A DNA stretch of 64,000 nucleotides from Quadrisphaera setariae (GTDB taxonomy: Bacteria > Actinomycetota > Actinomycetes > Actinomycetales > Quadrisphaeraceae): assembly GCF_008041935.1 (NCBI RefSeq), contig NZ_VKAC01000007.1:186001-250000 (forward strand), in the 5' to 3' direction. The notes beneath the pieces are model-generated. The model saw nothing but the letters and a program-made list of their open reading frames with translations, had not been told where the DNA came from and made no database searches. Shown here piece by piece: positions 7,226-15,670 of the stretch. Position numbers and translations under genes: made by a program. How positions within the stretch are numbered: the stretch's first letter is position 1; each line of letters starts with the position of its first letter.

Positions 7226-8125
7226 ATGACCACCACCGCCAACGCCCCCACGACGCCGCAGGCCTCCACGTCGGCGACCATCGCCGTCGTCGGCGCCGGG
7301 GGGAAGATGGGGATGCGCGTCTCGAACAACCTGGTCAAGACCGACCACCGCGTCTTCTACGTGGAGAACAGCCCCGCCGGCCAGCAGCGCACCCGCGAGG
7401 CGGGCCGCGACCTCACTGACGCCGCCACCGCCGTCGCCCAGGCCGACATCGTCGTCCTCGCCGTCCCCGACCTCGCCCTGGGCGCGGTCACCGCTGACCT
7501 GGTGCCCCAGATGAAGTCCGGCGGCATCGTGCTCACCCTGGACCCGGCCGCCGCCTACGCCGGGCTGCTCACCACCCGCGACGACGTCGTGCAGGCCGTG
7601 GCCCACCCCTGCCACCCCTCGGTCTTCCTGCAGCGCACCACCCCCGAGGAGTACGCCGACACCTTCGGCGGCATCGCCGCCCCTCAGGACGCCATCGCCG
7701 CGGTGGAGTCCGACGACCCCGCCGTCGCCGCGATCGTCGAGGCCACCGTGCGCGCCATCTACGCGCCCGTCGTCGACGTGCACTTCGTGACCATCAAGCA
7801 GCTCGCCCAGCTCGAGCCGACGCTGGTCGAGACCGTCGCGTGCATGATCGGTGCGCTGCTCAAGGAGGCCCTCGACGAGGCCGTGGACACGATGGGCGTG
7901 CCCGCGGCCGCGGCCCGCAGCATGCTGCTCGGACACACGCAGGTGGCGCTCGCCAACGGCCTGCGCGGGGACAACCCGTTCTCCGACGCCTGCCTGATCG
8001 CCATGGACTACGGCCGGGAGAGCATCATCAAGGACGACTGGAAGAAGATCTTCCGCGACGACGAGCTCGACAAGAACCTCGCCCGCATGCTGCACCTCGA
8101 CTCGATCGACCGCGGCGAGCGCTGA
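7226..8125 (+). CDS. apnO: Phosphogluconate dehydrogenase-like oxidoreductase, probable D-apionate oxidoisomerase
   Basis: 299 residues. An NAD(P)-binding Rossmann domain opens with IAVVGAGGKMGMRVSNN near residue 20. The C-terminal helical domain matches the phosphogluconate-dehydrogenase-like C-terminal family (PF16896 type), with HPCHPSVF near residue 130 and DNPFSDACLIAMDYGRE near residue 255. In the apiose route ApnO oxidises D-apionate and shifts its carbon skeleton, giving 3-oxo-isoapionate, the substrate of the TIM-barrel decarboxylase encoded just upstream. ATG at 7226 with GAGAGG 6 bases before it. The SDR gene starts 3 bases after its stop, so it is in the same operon. Other members of this fold act on other sugar acids, so the substrate rests on context. 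Confidence 0.75.
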   Translation: MTTTANAPTTPQASTSATIAVVGAGGKMGMRVSNNLVKTDHRVFYVENSPAGQQRTREAGRDLTDAATAVAQADIVVLAVPDLALGAVTADLVPQMKSGGIVLTLDPAAAYAGLLTTRDDVVQAVAHPCHPSVFLQRTTPEEYADTFGGIAAPQDAIAAVESDDPAVAAIVEATVRAIYAPVVDVHFVTIKQLAQLEPTLVETVACMIGALLKEALDEAVDTMGVPAAAARSMLLGHTQVALANGLRGDNPFSDACLIAMDYGRESIIKDDWKKIFRDDELDKNLARMLHLDSIDRGER

Positions 8126-8128
8126 GCG

Positions 8129-8911
8129 GTGAGCACCACCCCCATCCCGTCCGGGCGCCTGGCCGGCAAGACGGCGCTGGTCACCGGAGCCGCCACCGGC
8201 ATCGGGCGCGCCGTGGCCGGGCGGTTCTCCGTCGAGGGCGCCCGGGTCGTCATCGCCGACCGCGACGCTGCCGCCGCTGAGCGCGCGGCCGCCGAGATCG
8301 GCACCTCAGCCCGCACCGCGGTCATGGACATCTCCGACGAGGCGTCCGTCCAGACGGCCTTCGCCGAGCTGGCCGAGGCGGGGTGGGCACCGGACGTCGT
8401 GGTCGCCAACGCGGGCGTGCAGCTGTTCGGGAAGGACGCCAAGGCCGGCGACCTGGACCTGGAGGTCTGGCGCCGCACGATCGACGTCAACCTCACCGGC
8501 ACCTTCCTCACGGTGAAGCACGCGGTGCGCTCGATGCTGGCCGGCTCCCCCGCGGGCGGGTCGATCATCCTCACCGGCAGTCCCACCGGGCTGAACGGCG
8601 AGGGCGCCGACTTCACCGCCTACAGCGCCTCCAAGGCCGGCATCCACGGCCTGACCCGCACGGTGGCCGCCGCCTACGCGGGCACGGGGATCCGCGTGAA
8701 CACCGTGGTGCCCGCCTACACCGAGACCTCGCTGGTCACCACCATCAGCGACGACCCGGAGGCTCGCCGCGCGATCGTCGGGCGCATCCCGCTCGGACGC
8801 GCGGGAGCCCCCCGCGACGTCGAGGGGATCATGGTCTTCCTCGCCAGCGACGACGCCGAGTTCGCCACCGGCGCGCTGTTCGCCGTCGACGGCGGCATGA
8901 CCACCCTCTGA
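8129..8911 (+). CDS. Short-chain dehydrogenase/reductase
   Basis: 260 residues of classical SDR type: TGAATGIG at residues 19-26 binds NAD(P), NAG follows near residue 90, and the catalytic YSASK is at 165-169 with a Ser in the ILTGSP strand before it. The C-terminus GALFAVDGGMTTL is standard. GTG at 8129, three bases after the upstream stop. The known apiose pathway begins with ApsD, a Gfo/Idh/MocA-family dehydrogenase that is not seen here. This SDR therefore is a candidate for oxidising D-apiose to apionolactone, or a related polyol or tetrose such as erythrulose/tetritol. The choice cannot be made from sequence. Confidence 0.9.
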   Translation: MSTTPIPSGRLAGKTALVTGAATGIGRAVAGRFSVEGARVVIADRDAAAAERAAAEIGTSARTAVMDISDEASVQTAFAELAEAGWAPDVVVANAGVQLFGKDAKAGDLDLEVWRRTIDVNLTGTFLTVKHAVRSMLAGSPAGGSIILTGSPTGLNGEGADFTAYSASKAGIHGLTRTVAAAYAGTGIRVNTVVPAYTETSLVTTISDDPEARRAIVGRIPLGRAGAPRDVEGIMVFLASDDAEFATGALFAVDGGMTTL

Positions 8912-8940
8912 CCGGCCGGCAGATCGAACGGGAGCAGGGA

Positions 8941-10770
8941 GTGAGCACGAGGACGGACGCGGCAGCGGCGTGGCTGGAGCCCGGCACCGACCACCGGCGG
9001 GGCGACTGGTCCTGGCAGCTCCGGGGCGACGAGGTCGCCGACATCGGCTACCGGGGCCGGCACCTCCTGCGCAGCGTGCGGGCCGTCAGCCGCGACGCCG
9101 ACTGGGGCACGCGCGCGCTGCGCGCCAGTGCGGTGCGCGAGACCACCACCGGCGTGCAGGTGGACGTCACCGTCGACGACGAGGACGGGTCGGCCCTGCT
9201 GGTCGGCACCGTCACCGTGGAGGCCGTCCACGCCCGGCTGACGGTCACCGCGCGCCTGGAGGCGCAGGCCGAGGTGCGGACCAACCGCACCGGCCTGGTG
9301 GTGCTCCACCCGACCCACCTCGCAGGCACCGCGCTGGCGGTGACCCACCCCGGCGGGGACGTGGAGGCCACGCAGTTCCCGCGGTCCGTCAGCCCCCACC
9401 AGCCGGCGGTCGAGATCGCTGGGCTCTCCTGGACCGACGGCGGCCTCGACGTCGCCGTCGGCCTCGAGGGCGACGTCTTCGAGATGGAGGACCAGCGCAA
9501 CTGGACCGACGCCTCGTTCAAGACGTACAGCCGGCCGCTGGCCCTGCCGTTCCCCTACCGGGTGGCTGCCGGGGAGGTCGTGCACCAGCAGGTGCAGCTC
9601 TCAGTGAGGACGACCGGCACCACCACGACGGGGGCCACGACGGGGGCGACGGGCAGCGGAGCCGGACGCCACCGCAGCGGCCACCAGAGCGAAACCGTCC
9701 GCCTGACCGCCGCGGAGACCTTCCCCGAGATCGCCGTGGGAGCCGCCACCGCGCCGGACCCGGCCCCCGCCCCGGCCGCCGTCGGGTCGGCGGTGCTGGT
9801 GGAGCTGGAGCTGGGAGACCCCCGGTGGCGGGCCGCCCTGGCCCGCGCCCGGGATGCCGGGCTGCCGCTGGACGTCCGCGTGGTGCTCGACGCTCGTGAC
9901 GCCCGGCACCTGGCCGCCCTCGACGCCCTCGTCGTCGCGCTGGTCGGCACCGACGTGGTGCGGATCGCCGCCTTCGACGTCGGCCGCCACGTGACCGACG
10001 TGGTGACCGGCGCCGTCCTGCGGGCGTCGCTGGAGGCCGCGGGCCTGGAAGCACCCGTGGTGGGAGGGGCCCGCTCGCACTTCACCCAGCTCAACCGGGA
10101 GCAGGAGGACCTGGCCTCTGGGCTGCTCGGCACCACCTTCAGCACCACCCCGCTGTTCCACGCCGTCGGCACCGAGCAGCTGGTCGAGTCCGTCGCGGTG
10201 CAGCGAACCGTGGCCGAGCAGGCGGTGGCCATCGCCGGTGGCGGTCCGGTGCACGTCGGTCCGGTGACGCTGCGCCCGCGGTTCAACGACGTGGCGACGA
10301 CGCCGCCCAGCCCGCCCGATGCGCCCACCGACGACGGAACGGCCGCCCCACCGGAGGGCCTGCCCGAGGGGTACGGCGCCCAGCAGCAGGGGCACGACGA
10401 CCCGCGCCAGAGCGCGCCGCAGCTGGCCGCCTGGACCATCGCCTCCGCAGCTGCGCTCGCCGTGCCCGGCGTGGCGAGCCTGACCTACTTCGAGGAGTGG
10501 GGCCCCCGCGGCATCCGCACCGCGGACGGCGACGACCTCCCGGTGGCCGCGGCCCTGCGCGCCCTGGCCGACCTCGCCGGTGGTGAGCGGCTGGTCGGTC
10601 CGAGCCCTGACGGGCTCGTCTGGGCCGTCGGCGCCACCAGAGGACGGACCACCACCGTGCTGGCCGCCAACCTCGACACCAGACCCCGGCGCCTGGTGGT
10701 GGAGACACCGTGGGGCTCGCTCATCACCGGCCTGGGCGCTGGCGCCTGGTCGGCGAGCACCCTCGGATGA
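8941..10770 (+). CDS. apnL: Probable D-apionate lactonase
   Basis: 609 residues from GTG 8941, preceded by GGGAGCAGGGA. The N-terminal ~215 residues are a beta-rich domain ending in FEMEDQRNWTDASFKTYSRP. After a low-complexity Thr/Gly linker (about 220-245) comes a TIM-barrel-like part with ASLTYFEEWGPRGIR near residue 520, then a small C-terminal beta domain. Size and domain order match the ApnL lactonases that open D-apionolactone to D-apionate. It sits next to apnO- and oiaC-like genes, as expected for that pathway. The linker is longer and more Thr-rich than I would expect and may vary between strains. No signal peptide, so cytosolic. Family recognition is from memory of these motifs, not from a search. 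Confidence 0.7.
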   Translation: MSTRTDAAAAWLEPGTDHRRGDWSWQLRGDEVADIGYRGRHLLRSVRAVSRDADWGTRALRASAVRETTTGVQVDVTVDDEDGSALLVGTVTVEAVHARLTVTARLEAQAEVRTNRTGLVVLHPTHLAGTALAVTHPGGDVEATQFPRSVSPHQPAVEIAGLSWTDGGLDVAVGLEGDVFEMEDQRNWTDASFKTYSRPLALPFPYRVAAGEVVHQQVQLSVRTTGTTTTGATTGATGSGAGRHRSGHQSETVRLTAAETFPEIAVGAATAPDPAPAPAAVGSAVLVELELGDPRWRAALARARDAGLPLDVRVVLDARDARHLAALDALVVALVGTDVVRIAAFDVGRHVTDVVTGAVLRASLEAAGLEAPVVGGARSHFTQLNREQEDLASGLLGTTFSTTPLFHAVGTEQLVESVAVQRTVAEQAVAIAGGGPVHVGPVTLRPRFNDVATTPPSPPDAPTDDGTAAPPEGLPEGYGAQQQGHDDPRQSAPQLAAWTIASAAALAVPGVASLTYFEEWGPRGIRTADGDDLPVAAALRALADLAGGERLVGPSPDGLVWAVGATRGRTTTVLAANLDTRPRRLVVETPWGSLITGLGAGAWSASTLG

Positions 10771-10867
10771 CCTGCTCCTCACGCCACCCCCGCCCCGTTC
10801 AGCAGCGCGACACCGCTGCGACCCCCTCCAGGCGCCTGCGGGCGCACGCCACCCTCGGGAGACGCCC

Positions 10868-12649
10868 ATGGCCCGCCTGACCAACGACCCCGCCCTCTTC
10901 GCCGACGAGGTGGCCGAGGGCTTCGTGGCCGCCCACGGCGACAGGGTCCGCCGCGTGCCCGGCGGCGTGGTGCGCAGGCGGCCGCTCGCCAGCGGCAAGG
11001 TGGCGGTGGTGGTCGGCGGCGGCTCGGGGCACTACCCCGCCTTCGCCGGCCTCGTCGGCACCGGCCTGGCGGCCGGCGCGGTGATGGGCAACGTCTTCGC
11101 CTCCCCCTCGGCCCAGCAGGTGCGCTCGGTGGCGCGCGCCGCCGACCGCGGCGCCGGGGTGCTGCTGGGCTACGGCAACTACGCCGGTGACGTCCTGCAC
11201 TTCACCGAGGGCGCCGAGCTCCTCGCCGCCGACGGCGTCCAGGTGGTGTCGCTGGCCGTCACCGACGACATCTCCAGCGCCCCGGCCGAGCGGGCGTCCG
11301 AGCGCCGGGGCGTGGCCGGCGACGTGGCCGTCTTCAAGATCGCCGGAGCGGCCGCCGAGGCCGGACTGGACCTCGCGACCGTGCTCCGCCTCGCGACCCG
11401 CGCCAACGAGCGCACCCGCACCTTCGGAGTCGCCCTGTCGGGGTGCACCCTGCCGGGATCCAGCCGGCCCCTCTTCGTGGTCCCCGCGGGCCGCATGGGG
11501 TTGGGCATGGGCATCCACGGGGAGCCCGGGACCGGTGAGAGCGACGTGCCCACGGCCGACGGCCTGGCGGACCTCCTCGTCGAGTCGGTGGTGTCCGAGC
11601 TCCCTCCCGGCGTCGCCGCAGCGGACGGCCAGCGCGCCGCCGTCCTGCTGAACGGTCTGGGCGGCATCGGCCACGAGGAGCTGTTCCTGCTCTACCGCCG
11701 GGTGGCGCAGCGGCTGGAGGGGCTGGGCGTCACGGTGGTCGACCCTGAGGTCGGCGCCCTGGTGACGAGCTTCGACATGCAGGGCGTCTCCCTGACCCTG
11801 ACCTGGCTGGACGAGGAGCTGGAGGCGTGCTGGCGCGCACCGGCGGACTCCCCCGCCTTCCGCCGCGGCGCCCCGGCACCCGACCAGGCCTCCGGCGACG
11901 CGGAGCTCCTGCAGGACGTCGACGACGACGAGGGGGACGGCGCGCTGGGCGGCGTCCGAGAGCTGCCGCGGGCCAGCAGCGACTCCCGGGCCTTCGCCGC
12001 GGAGGTCGCGGAGGTGCTGCAGCGGGTCACCCACCTCATCGACGCCCACGCCGAGGAGCTGGGCCGCATCGACGCCGTGGCCGGCGACGGTGACCACGGC
12101 ATCGGCATGCAGCGGGGCACCCGCGCGGCGGCGCAGGCGGCGGCCGAGGCCGTCGCGCGCGGCGCCGGGGCCGGCTCGGCGCTGGCGCTGGCCGGGGAGG
12201 CGTGGGCCGACCGCGCCGGTGGCACCTCCGGGGCGCTGTGGGGGGCGGTGCTGCGCGAGGTCGGCGCCGTCGTCGGAGACGAACGAGTTCCCGGCGTGAC
12301 CACGGCCGCCGAGGCCGCGGCCGCGGCGGGAGCGGCGGTCCACCGCCGCGGCGGTGCGGTGGTGGGCGACAAGACGATGGTCGATGCGCTGACCCCCTAC
12401 GTGCGGGTGCTCCAGCACGCGGCTGACCTCGGATCACCGGTGGCGACGGCGCTGCGGGAGGCGGCTCGAGCTGCGCAGGCCGGGGCCGACGGGACTGCGC
12501 AGCTGCTGCCGGTGAAGGGACGCGCCAAGACCCACGGGGAGCGGGCTGTCGGTACCCCCGACGCGGGCGCCGTCTCGCTCGCGCTCATCGCGGGCCTCGT
12601 GGCCGAAGCGGTGCGGCCGGCACCTCCGGCTGTTCCAGCCCAGCTGTAG
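10868..12649 (+). CDS. lerK: DhaK-DhaL fusion kinase, probable L-erythrulose kinase
   Basis: 593 residues: an N-terminal DhaK domain (about 1-330) with GGGSGHYPAFAGLVG and the substrate-linking His in GMGIHGEPG near residue 220, then a C-terminal DhaL ATP domain (about 375-590) with the Asp-rich AVAGDGDHGIGM loop near residue 405. Such ATP-dependent fusions phosphorylate dihydroxyacetone or L-erythrulose. As the last gene of this operon it should give L-erythrulose 1-phosphate for the TIM-like isomerase. ATG with GGGAG 8 bases upstream. It ends 14 bases before the convergent dehydrogenase gene, with no obvious terminator hairpin between. Plain glycerone kinase is the alternative. Confidence 0.85.
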   Translation: MARLTNDPALFADEVAEGFVAAHGDRVRRVPGGVVRRRPLASGKVAVVVGGGSGHYPAFAGLVGTGLAAGAVMGNVFASPSAQQVRSVARAADRGAGVLLGYGNYAGDVLHFTEGAELLAADGVQVVSLAVTDDISSAPAERASERRGVAGDVAVFKIAGAAAEAGLDLATVLRLATRANERTRTFGVALSGCTLPGSSRPLFVVPAGRMGLGMGIHGEPGTGESDVPTADGLADLLVESVVSELPPGVAAADGQRAAVLLNGLGGIGHEELFLLYRRVAQRLEGLGVTVVDPEVGALVTSFDMQGVSLTLTWLDEELEACWRAPADSPAFRRGAPAPDQASGDAELLQDVDDDEGDGALGGVRELPRASSDSRAFAAEVAEVLQRVTHLIDAHAEELGRIDAVAGDGDHGIGMQRGTRAAAQAAAEAVARGAGAGSALALAGEAWADRAGGTSGALWGAVLREVGAVVGDERVPGVTTAAEAAAAAGAAVHRRGGAVVGDKTMVDALTPYVRVLQHAADLGSPVATALREAARAAQAGADGTAQLLPVKGRAKTHGERAVGTPDAGAVSLALIAGLVAEAVRPAPPAVPAQL

Positions 12650-12663
12650 CACGCTGGTGGAGG

Positions 12664-13827
12664 TCAGCTGCGCGTCTCCCGATGGGCGTCGTCCTCGTCC
12701 TCCAGGCTGACGACGACCTTCCGCGCCGAGACGCCGGCCCGCTGGCGGTCGATGCCCGCCTGGACCGCGTCGAGCCCGTGCCCGACGAGCAGCGGCTCGG
12801 GCACGGGCCGCAGCGTGCCGTCGGCCAGACCCCGGGGCAGCACCTCGCCCCACAGGCGCGGGCCGACCTCGTCGTCGCGCAGGCTGCTGCCCCACACGAA
12901 CGCGGCGCGGACACCGGCGCGCCGGGCTCTCAGGGCGAGGGCCGCGGTGGTGAGGCCGATGCGGCCGAACACCGGGAGCGCCCCGGGGAGGAGGTGGCGT
13001 CGTCCCGCGACCCGGTCCAGGGAGACCGGGGTGCTGGCCATCGCCAGCACCGTGCCGCCCGTCCGCCGCAGCACCTGGAGGCAGGCCGCCGCGGACGTGG
13101 GACCGAGGGCGACGGCGCCGACCACGCGGCGGCCGCCGATGCCGGCCACGAGCTCGTCGGCGGCGCTGGGCGCGTGGTGGTCCACCACGACGTCCGCGCC
13201 GAGGGACCTGACCAGCTCGGCGTTGTGCGCGGAGGCGGTGCTGACGACGTCGTACCCGGCGGCCCGAGCGAGCTGCACGGCGTTCAGCCCCACGCTGGTC
13301 GAGCCGCCCCACACCACGACCACCTCGCCGGTGGCGGACGGACGGTCACCGGCACCGGGCATGGCCAGCCCCAGGTGCTTCGGCTGGAAGAGGGCGCAGG
13401 CCGCAGTGGACACCGCCAGCGGGAGCGCGGCGGCCTCCAGGTCGCTGACGCCCGCCGGGACCGGGGCCGTCAGCCGCTCGAGCAGCACCGTCCGCTCTTG
13501 GAACGCGCCCTCGCGCAACGCGTCGCGGCCGCGGTCCGTGCCGGTGGCCAGACCCAGCACCCGGTCTCCCACGCGGAAGCGCGTCACGGACTCCCCGACC
13601 GCCACCACCTCCCCGGCGACGTCCGAGCCGAGCACCGCGGGCGTCCGCAGCCATCGGTAGGTCAGGGCGCTGGTGCCCTGGACCACCCAGTCCACGGGGT
13701 TCACCGCGACGGCTCGCACGCGCACGACCACCTCGTCAACCGCGGGAGCCGGGGTGGGGACGTCGTCGACGACGAGCCTCGCCCGTGGTTCGCGCAGGAC
13801 GGCGGCGAGGTGGTGCGACTGCGACAC
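12664..13827 (-). CDS. Zinc-less alcohol dehydrogenase / quinone oxidoreductase (MDR family)
   Basis: 387 residues. It has a GroES-like N-terminal domain (VNPVDWVVQG, LGSDVAGEVVAVGESVTRFRVGDRV) and a Rossmann domain with VVVWGGSTSVGLNAVQLARAAGY near residue 175. The zinc-binding Cys/His set of true alcohol dehydrogenases is absent, so it belongs to the quinone/enone reductase branch using NADPH. GTG at 13827 with AGGAG 9 bases upstream. It diverges from a TetR gene across an 84-base spacer carrying two palindromes, so it is probably the regulated target. The natural substrate is likely a reactive enone or quinone (inference). Confidence 0.9.
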   Translation of the reverse strand: MSQSHHLAAVLREPRARLVVDDVPTPAPAVDEVVVRVRAVAVNPVDWVVQGTSALTYRWLRTPAVLGSDVAGEVVAVGESVTRFRVGDRVLGLATGTDRGRDALREGAFQERTVLLERLTAPVPAGVSDLEAAALPLAVSTAACALFQPKHLGLAMPGAGDRPSATGEVVVVWGGSTSVGLNAVQLARAAGYDVVSTASAHNAELVRSLGADVVVDHHAPSAADELVAGIGGRRVVGAVALGPTSAAACLQVLRRTGGTVLAMASTPVSLDRVAGRRHLLPGALPVFGRIGLTTAALALRARRAGVRAAFVWGSSLRDDEVGPRLWGEVLPRGLADGTLRPVPEPLLVGHGLDAVQAGIDRQRAGVSARKVVVSLEDEDDAHRETRS

Positions 13828-13850
13828 GGGAGCAGCTCCTGGAGGGTGAT

Positions 13851-13893
13851 GACACGTGGTGTCCTCACAGTAGGGCTGATGGCACCACGTGTC
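13851..13893. promoter_or_regulatory. Two TetR-type palindromic operators in divergent promoter region
   Basis: Two 13-bp palindromes, GACACGTGGTGTC (13851-13863) and GGCACCACGTGTC (13881-13893), share the form GACAC-N3-GTGTC and are inverted copies of one another within longer TGATGACACGTGGTG arms. Site 2 abuts the TACGGT (13900-13905) hexamer of the TetR gene. On the minus strand, TACTGT at 13867-13872, with TGACAC 16 bases upstream, could serve the dehydrogenase gene, placing site 2 over its -35 and site 1 just past its -10. Repression of both directions is expected. Confidence 0.8.
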
Positions 13894-13911
13894 ATCACCT
13901 ACGGTGGCGCC

Positions 13912-14475
13912 ATGGCCAGATGGGCACCCGGCACCCGGGAGCGGCTCCGCGCGGCGGCGCTCGACCTCTTCGAGGAGCAGGGCTTCGCCGCCACGACCGT
14001 CCCGCAGATCGCGGACCGGGCCGGCCTCACGCGGCGGACGTTCTTCCGCCACTTCAGCGACAAGCGCGAGGTCTTCTTCGGCGACGACGAGATCCCGGCC
14101 ACCGCCTCGCGGATCCTCGCCGACGCGCCCGCGGACACCGCCCCGGTGGCCCTGGTGCTGGCAGGTCTGCGCGGACTCGCCCGCCACCGGTTCGAGCCCC
14201 AGCGGGAGGCGGTGCGGAAGGCGCGGCGCATCATCGACGCCGAGCCCGTCCTGCGTGAGCGCGATCTGCGGAAGCAGGCCGAGCTGCGCGAGGCGATCCG
14301 CGAGGGCTTCGAGCGCCGTGGCCAGGAGCCGCTCGTCGCCCGGGTCGTGGCCGGGCTGGCCGTCGAGCTGTTCCAGACCGCGCTCGAGCGCTGGGTCGCG
14401 GACGAGTCCGGCGCCCTGCTGACCGACCACCTCGACGCGACCTGGGAGACGATGCGCTCCGTGCTCAACGACTGA
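13912..14475 (+). CDS. TetR-family transcriptional repressor
   Basis: 187 residues. The helix-turn-helix occupies about residues 10-55 (AALDLFEEQGFAATTVPQIADRAGLTRRTFFRHFSDKREVFF), the TetR signature. The C-terminal ligand domain is helical and short. The ATG at 13912 is chosen because TACGGT ends 6 bases before it, a leaderless arrangement, and because upstream in-frame starts would lie within the operators. It faces the dehydrogenase gene and most likely represses that gene and itself until an electrophile or alcohol-like inducer is present. Confidence 0.93.
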   Translation: MARWAPGTRERLRAAALDLFEEQGFAATTVPQIADRAGLTRRTFFRHFSDKREVFFGDDEIPATASRILADAPADTAPVALVLAGLRGLARHRFEPQREAVRKARRIIDAEPVLRERDLRKQAELREAIREGFERRGQEPLVARVVAGLAVELFQTALERWVADESGALLTDHLDATWETMRSVLND

Positions 14476-14488
14476 GGCGTAAGGAGCG

Positions 14489-15670
14489 TCAGAGGCGCTC
14501 GACCACGAGGGCGTTGGCCATCCCCTGGCCCTCGCAGACCGCCTCCAGTCCGTACCGCCCGCCGGTCGCCTCGAGCTGGCCGAGCAGCGTCCCCAGCAGC
14601 CGGGTGCCGGTCGAGCCGAGCGCGTGCCCGAGCGCGATCGCCCCGCCGCGGGGGTTCAGCCGCTCCGGGTCGGCGCCCAGCTCGCGCTGCCACACCATGG
14701 GCACGGGCGCGAAGGCCTCGTTGACCTCGTAGGCGTCGACGTCGCCGATGGACAGCCCCGCCCGGTCGAGCACCTTGCGGGTGGCGGGGACCACGCCGGT
14801 GAGCATCTCGATGGGGTCGGATCCCACCACCGCTCCCGCCACGACCCGCGCCCGCGGGACCAGGCCCAGCTGCTCCGCGCGCTCCTCGGCCATGATGAGC
14901 ACCGCGCTGGCCCCGTCGGTCAGCGGCGAGGAGTTGCCGGCGGTGATCTTCCAGTCGATCTCCGGGAAGCGCCGCGCGACGTCGTCGTCGACGAAGGCCG
15001 GGGACAGGGCCGCGAGCGACGCGGCGGTCGTGGAGGGACGGACCGTCTCGTCCCTGTCGAGCACGCGGCCGTCCGCCAGGGGCACGGGCAGCAGCTCCCG
15101 CTCGAAGGCCCCGGCCTCCGTGGCCGCGGCTGCCAGGCGGTGGGACCGCTCGGCGAAGGCGTCGACCTCCTCCCGGCTCAGGCCCCACCGCGCGCAGATG
15201 AGCTCCGCGGAGATGCCCTGGTGCACGAGGCCGCCGTCGAACCGCTCCCGGATGCTCGGCCCGAACGGGTCCGCGCCGCGCGCGGCCGACCCGATGGGGT
15301 GGGTGCTCATCAGCTCCACCCCGCCGGCGACCACCACGTCGTACGCGCCCGCCACCACGCCCTGCGCGGCGAACGCCACCGCCTGCAGGCTCGACCCGCA
15401 CTGCCTGTCGATGGTCACCCCGGGCACGGTCACCGGGAACCCCGCCGCGAGCGCGGCGTTGCGGGCGGGGTTGACGGCCTGCTGGTCCACCTGGGCGAGG
15501 CACCCGAGGATCACGTCGTCGACGAGGGCGGGGTCGAGGTCGTTGCGATCGACCAGCGCGCGCAGCACGCGGGCCATGAGCTCCACGGGGTGCTGCGACG
15601 ACAGCGCTCCCCCGGGCTTGCCGCGCCCCGACGGGGTGCGCAGGGCGTCGACGATCACGGCGGTCCTCAT
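14489..15670 (-). CDS. Acetyl-CoA acetyltransferase (thiolase)
   Basis: 393 residues, normal for thiolase II. Catalytic residues are all visible: nucleophile Cys91 (DRQCGSSLQA), His349 (NPRGGAIALGHALG) and Cys379 (AVCEGQGMANA). It makes or cleaves a 3-ketoacyl-CoA, for example acetoacetyl-CoA. The ATG at 15670 overlaps the histidine kinase stop as ATGA, so it is the third gene of an operon whose first two encode a two-component system. A thiolase translationally coupled to a sensor kinase is unusual. Acetoacetyl-CoA synthetase lies upstream on the same strand, suggesting ketone-body or branched acyl-CoA use. Confidence 0.93.
   Translation of the reverse strand: MRTAVIVDALRTPSGRGKPGGALSSQHPVELMARVLRALVDRNDLDPALVDDVILGCLAQVDQQAVNPARNAALAAGFPVTVPGVTIDRQCGSSLQAVAFAAQGVVAGAYDVVVAGGVELMSTHPIGSAARGADPFGPSIRERFDGGLVHQGISAELICARWGLSREEVDAFAERSHRLAAAATEAGAFERELLPVPLADGRVLDRDETVRPSTTAASLAALSPAFVDDDVARRFPEIDWKITAGNSSPLTDGASAVLIMAEERAEQLGLVPRARVVAGAVVGSDPIEMLTGVVPATRKVLDRAGLSIGDVDAYEVNEAFAPVPMVWQRELGADPERLNPRGGAIALGHALGSTGTRLLGTLLGQLEATGGRYGLEAVCEGQGMANALVVERL

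Noticed and set aside
12682-13900. Long plus-strand frame opposite the quinone reductase gene, leading into the TetR gene
   Set aside because: Only the TetR part (from 13912) has motifs; the upstream part is antisense of the reductase gene and would run through both operators.
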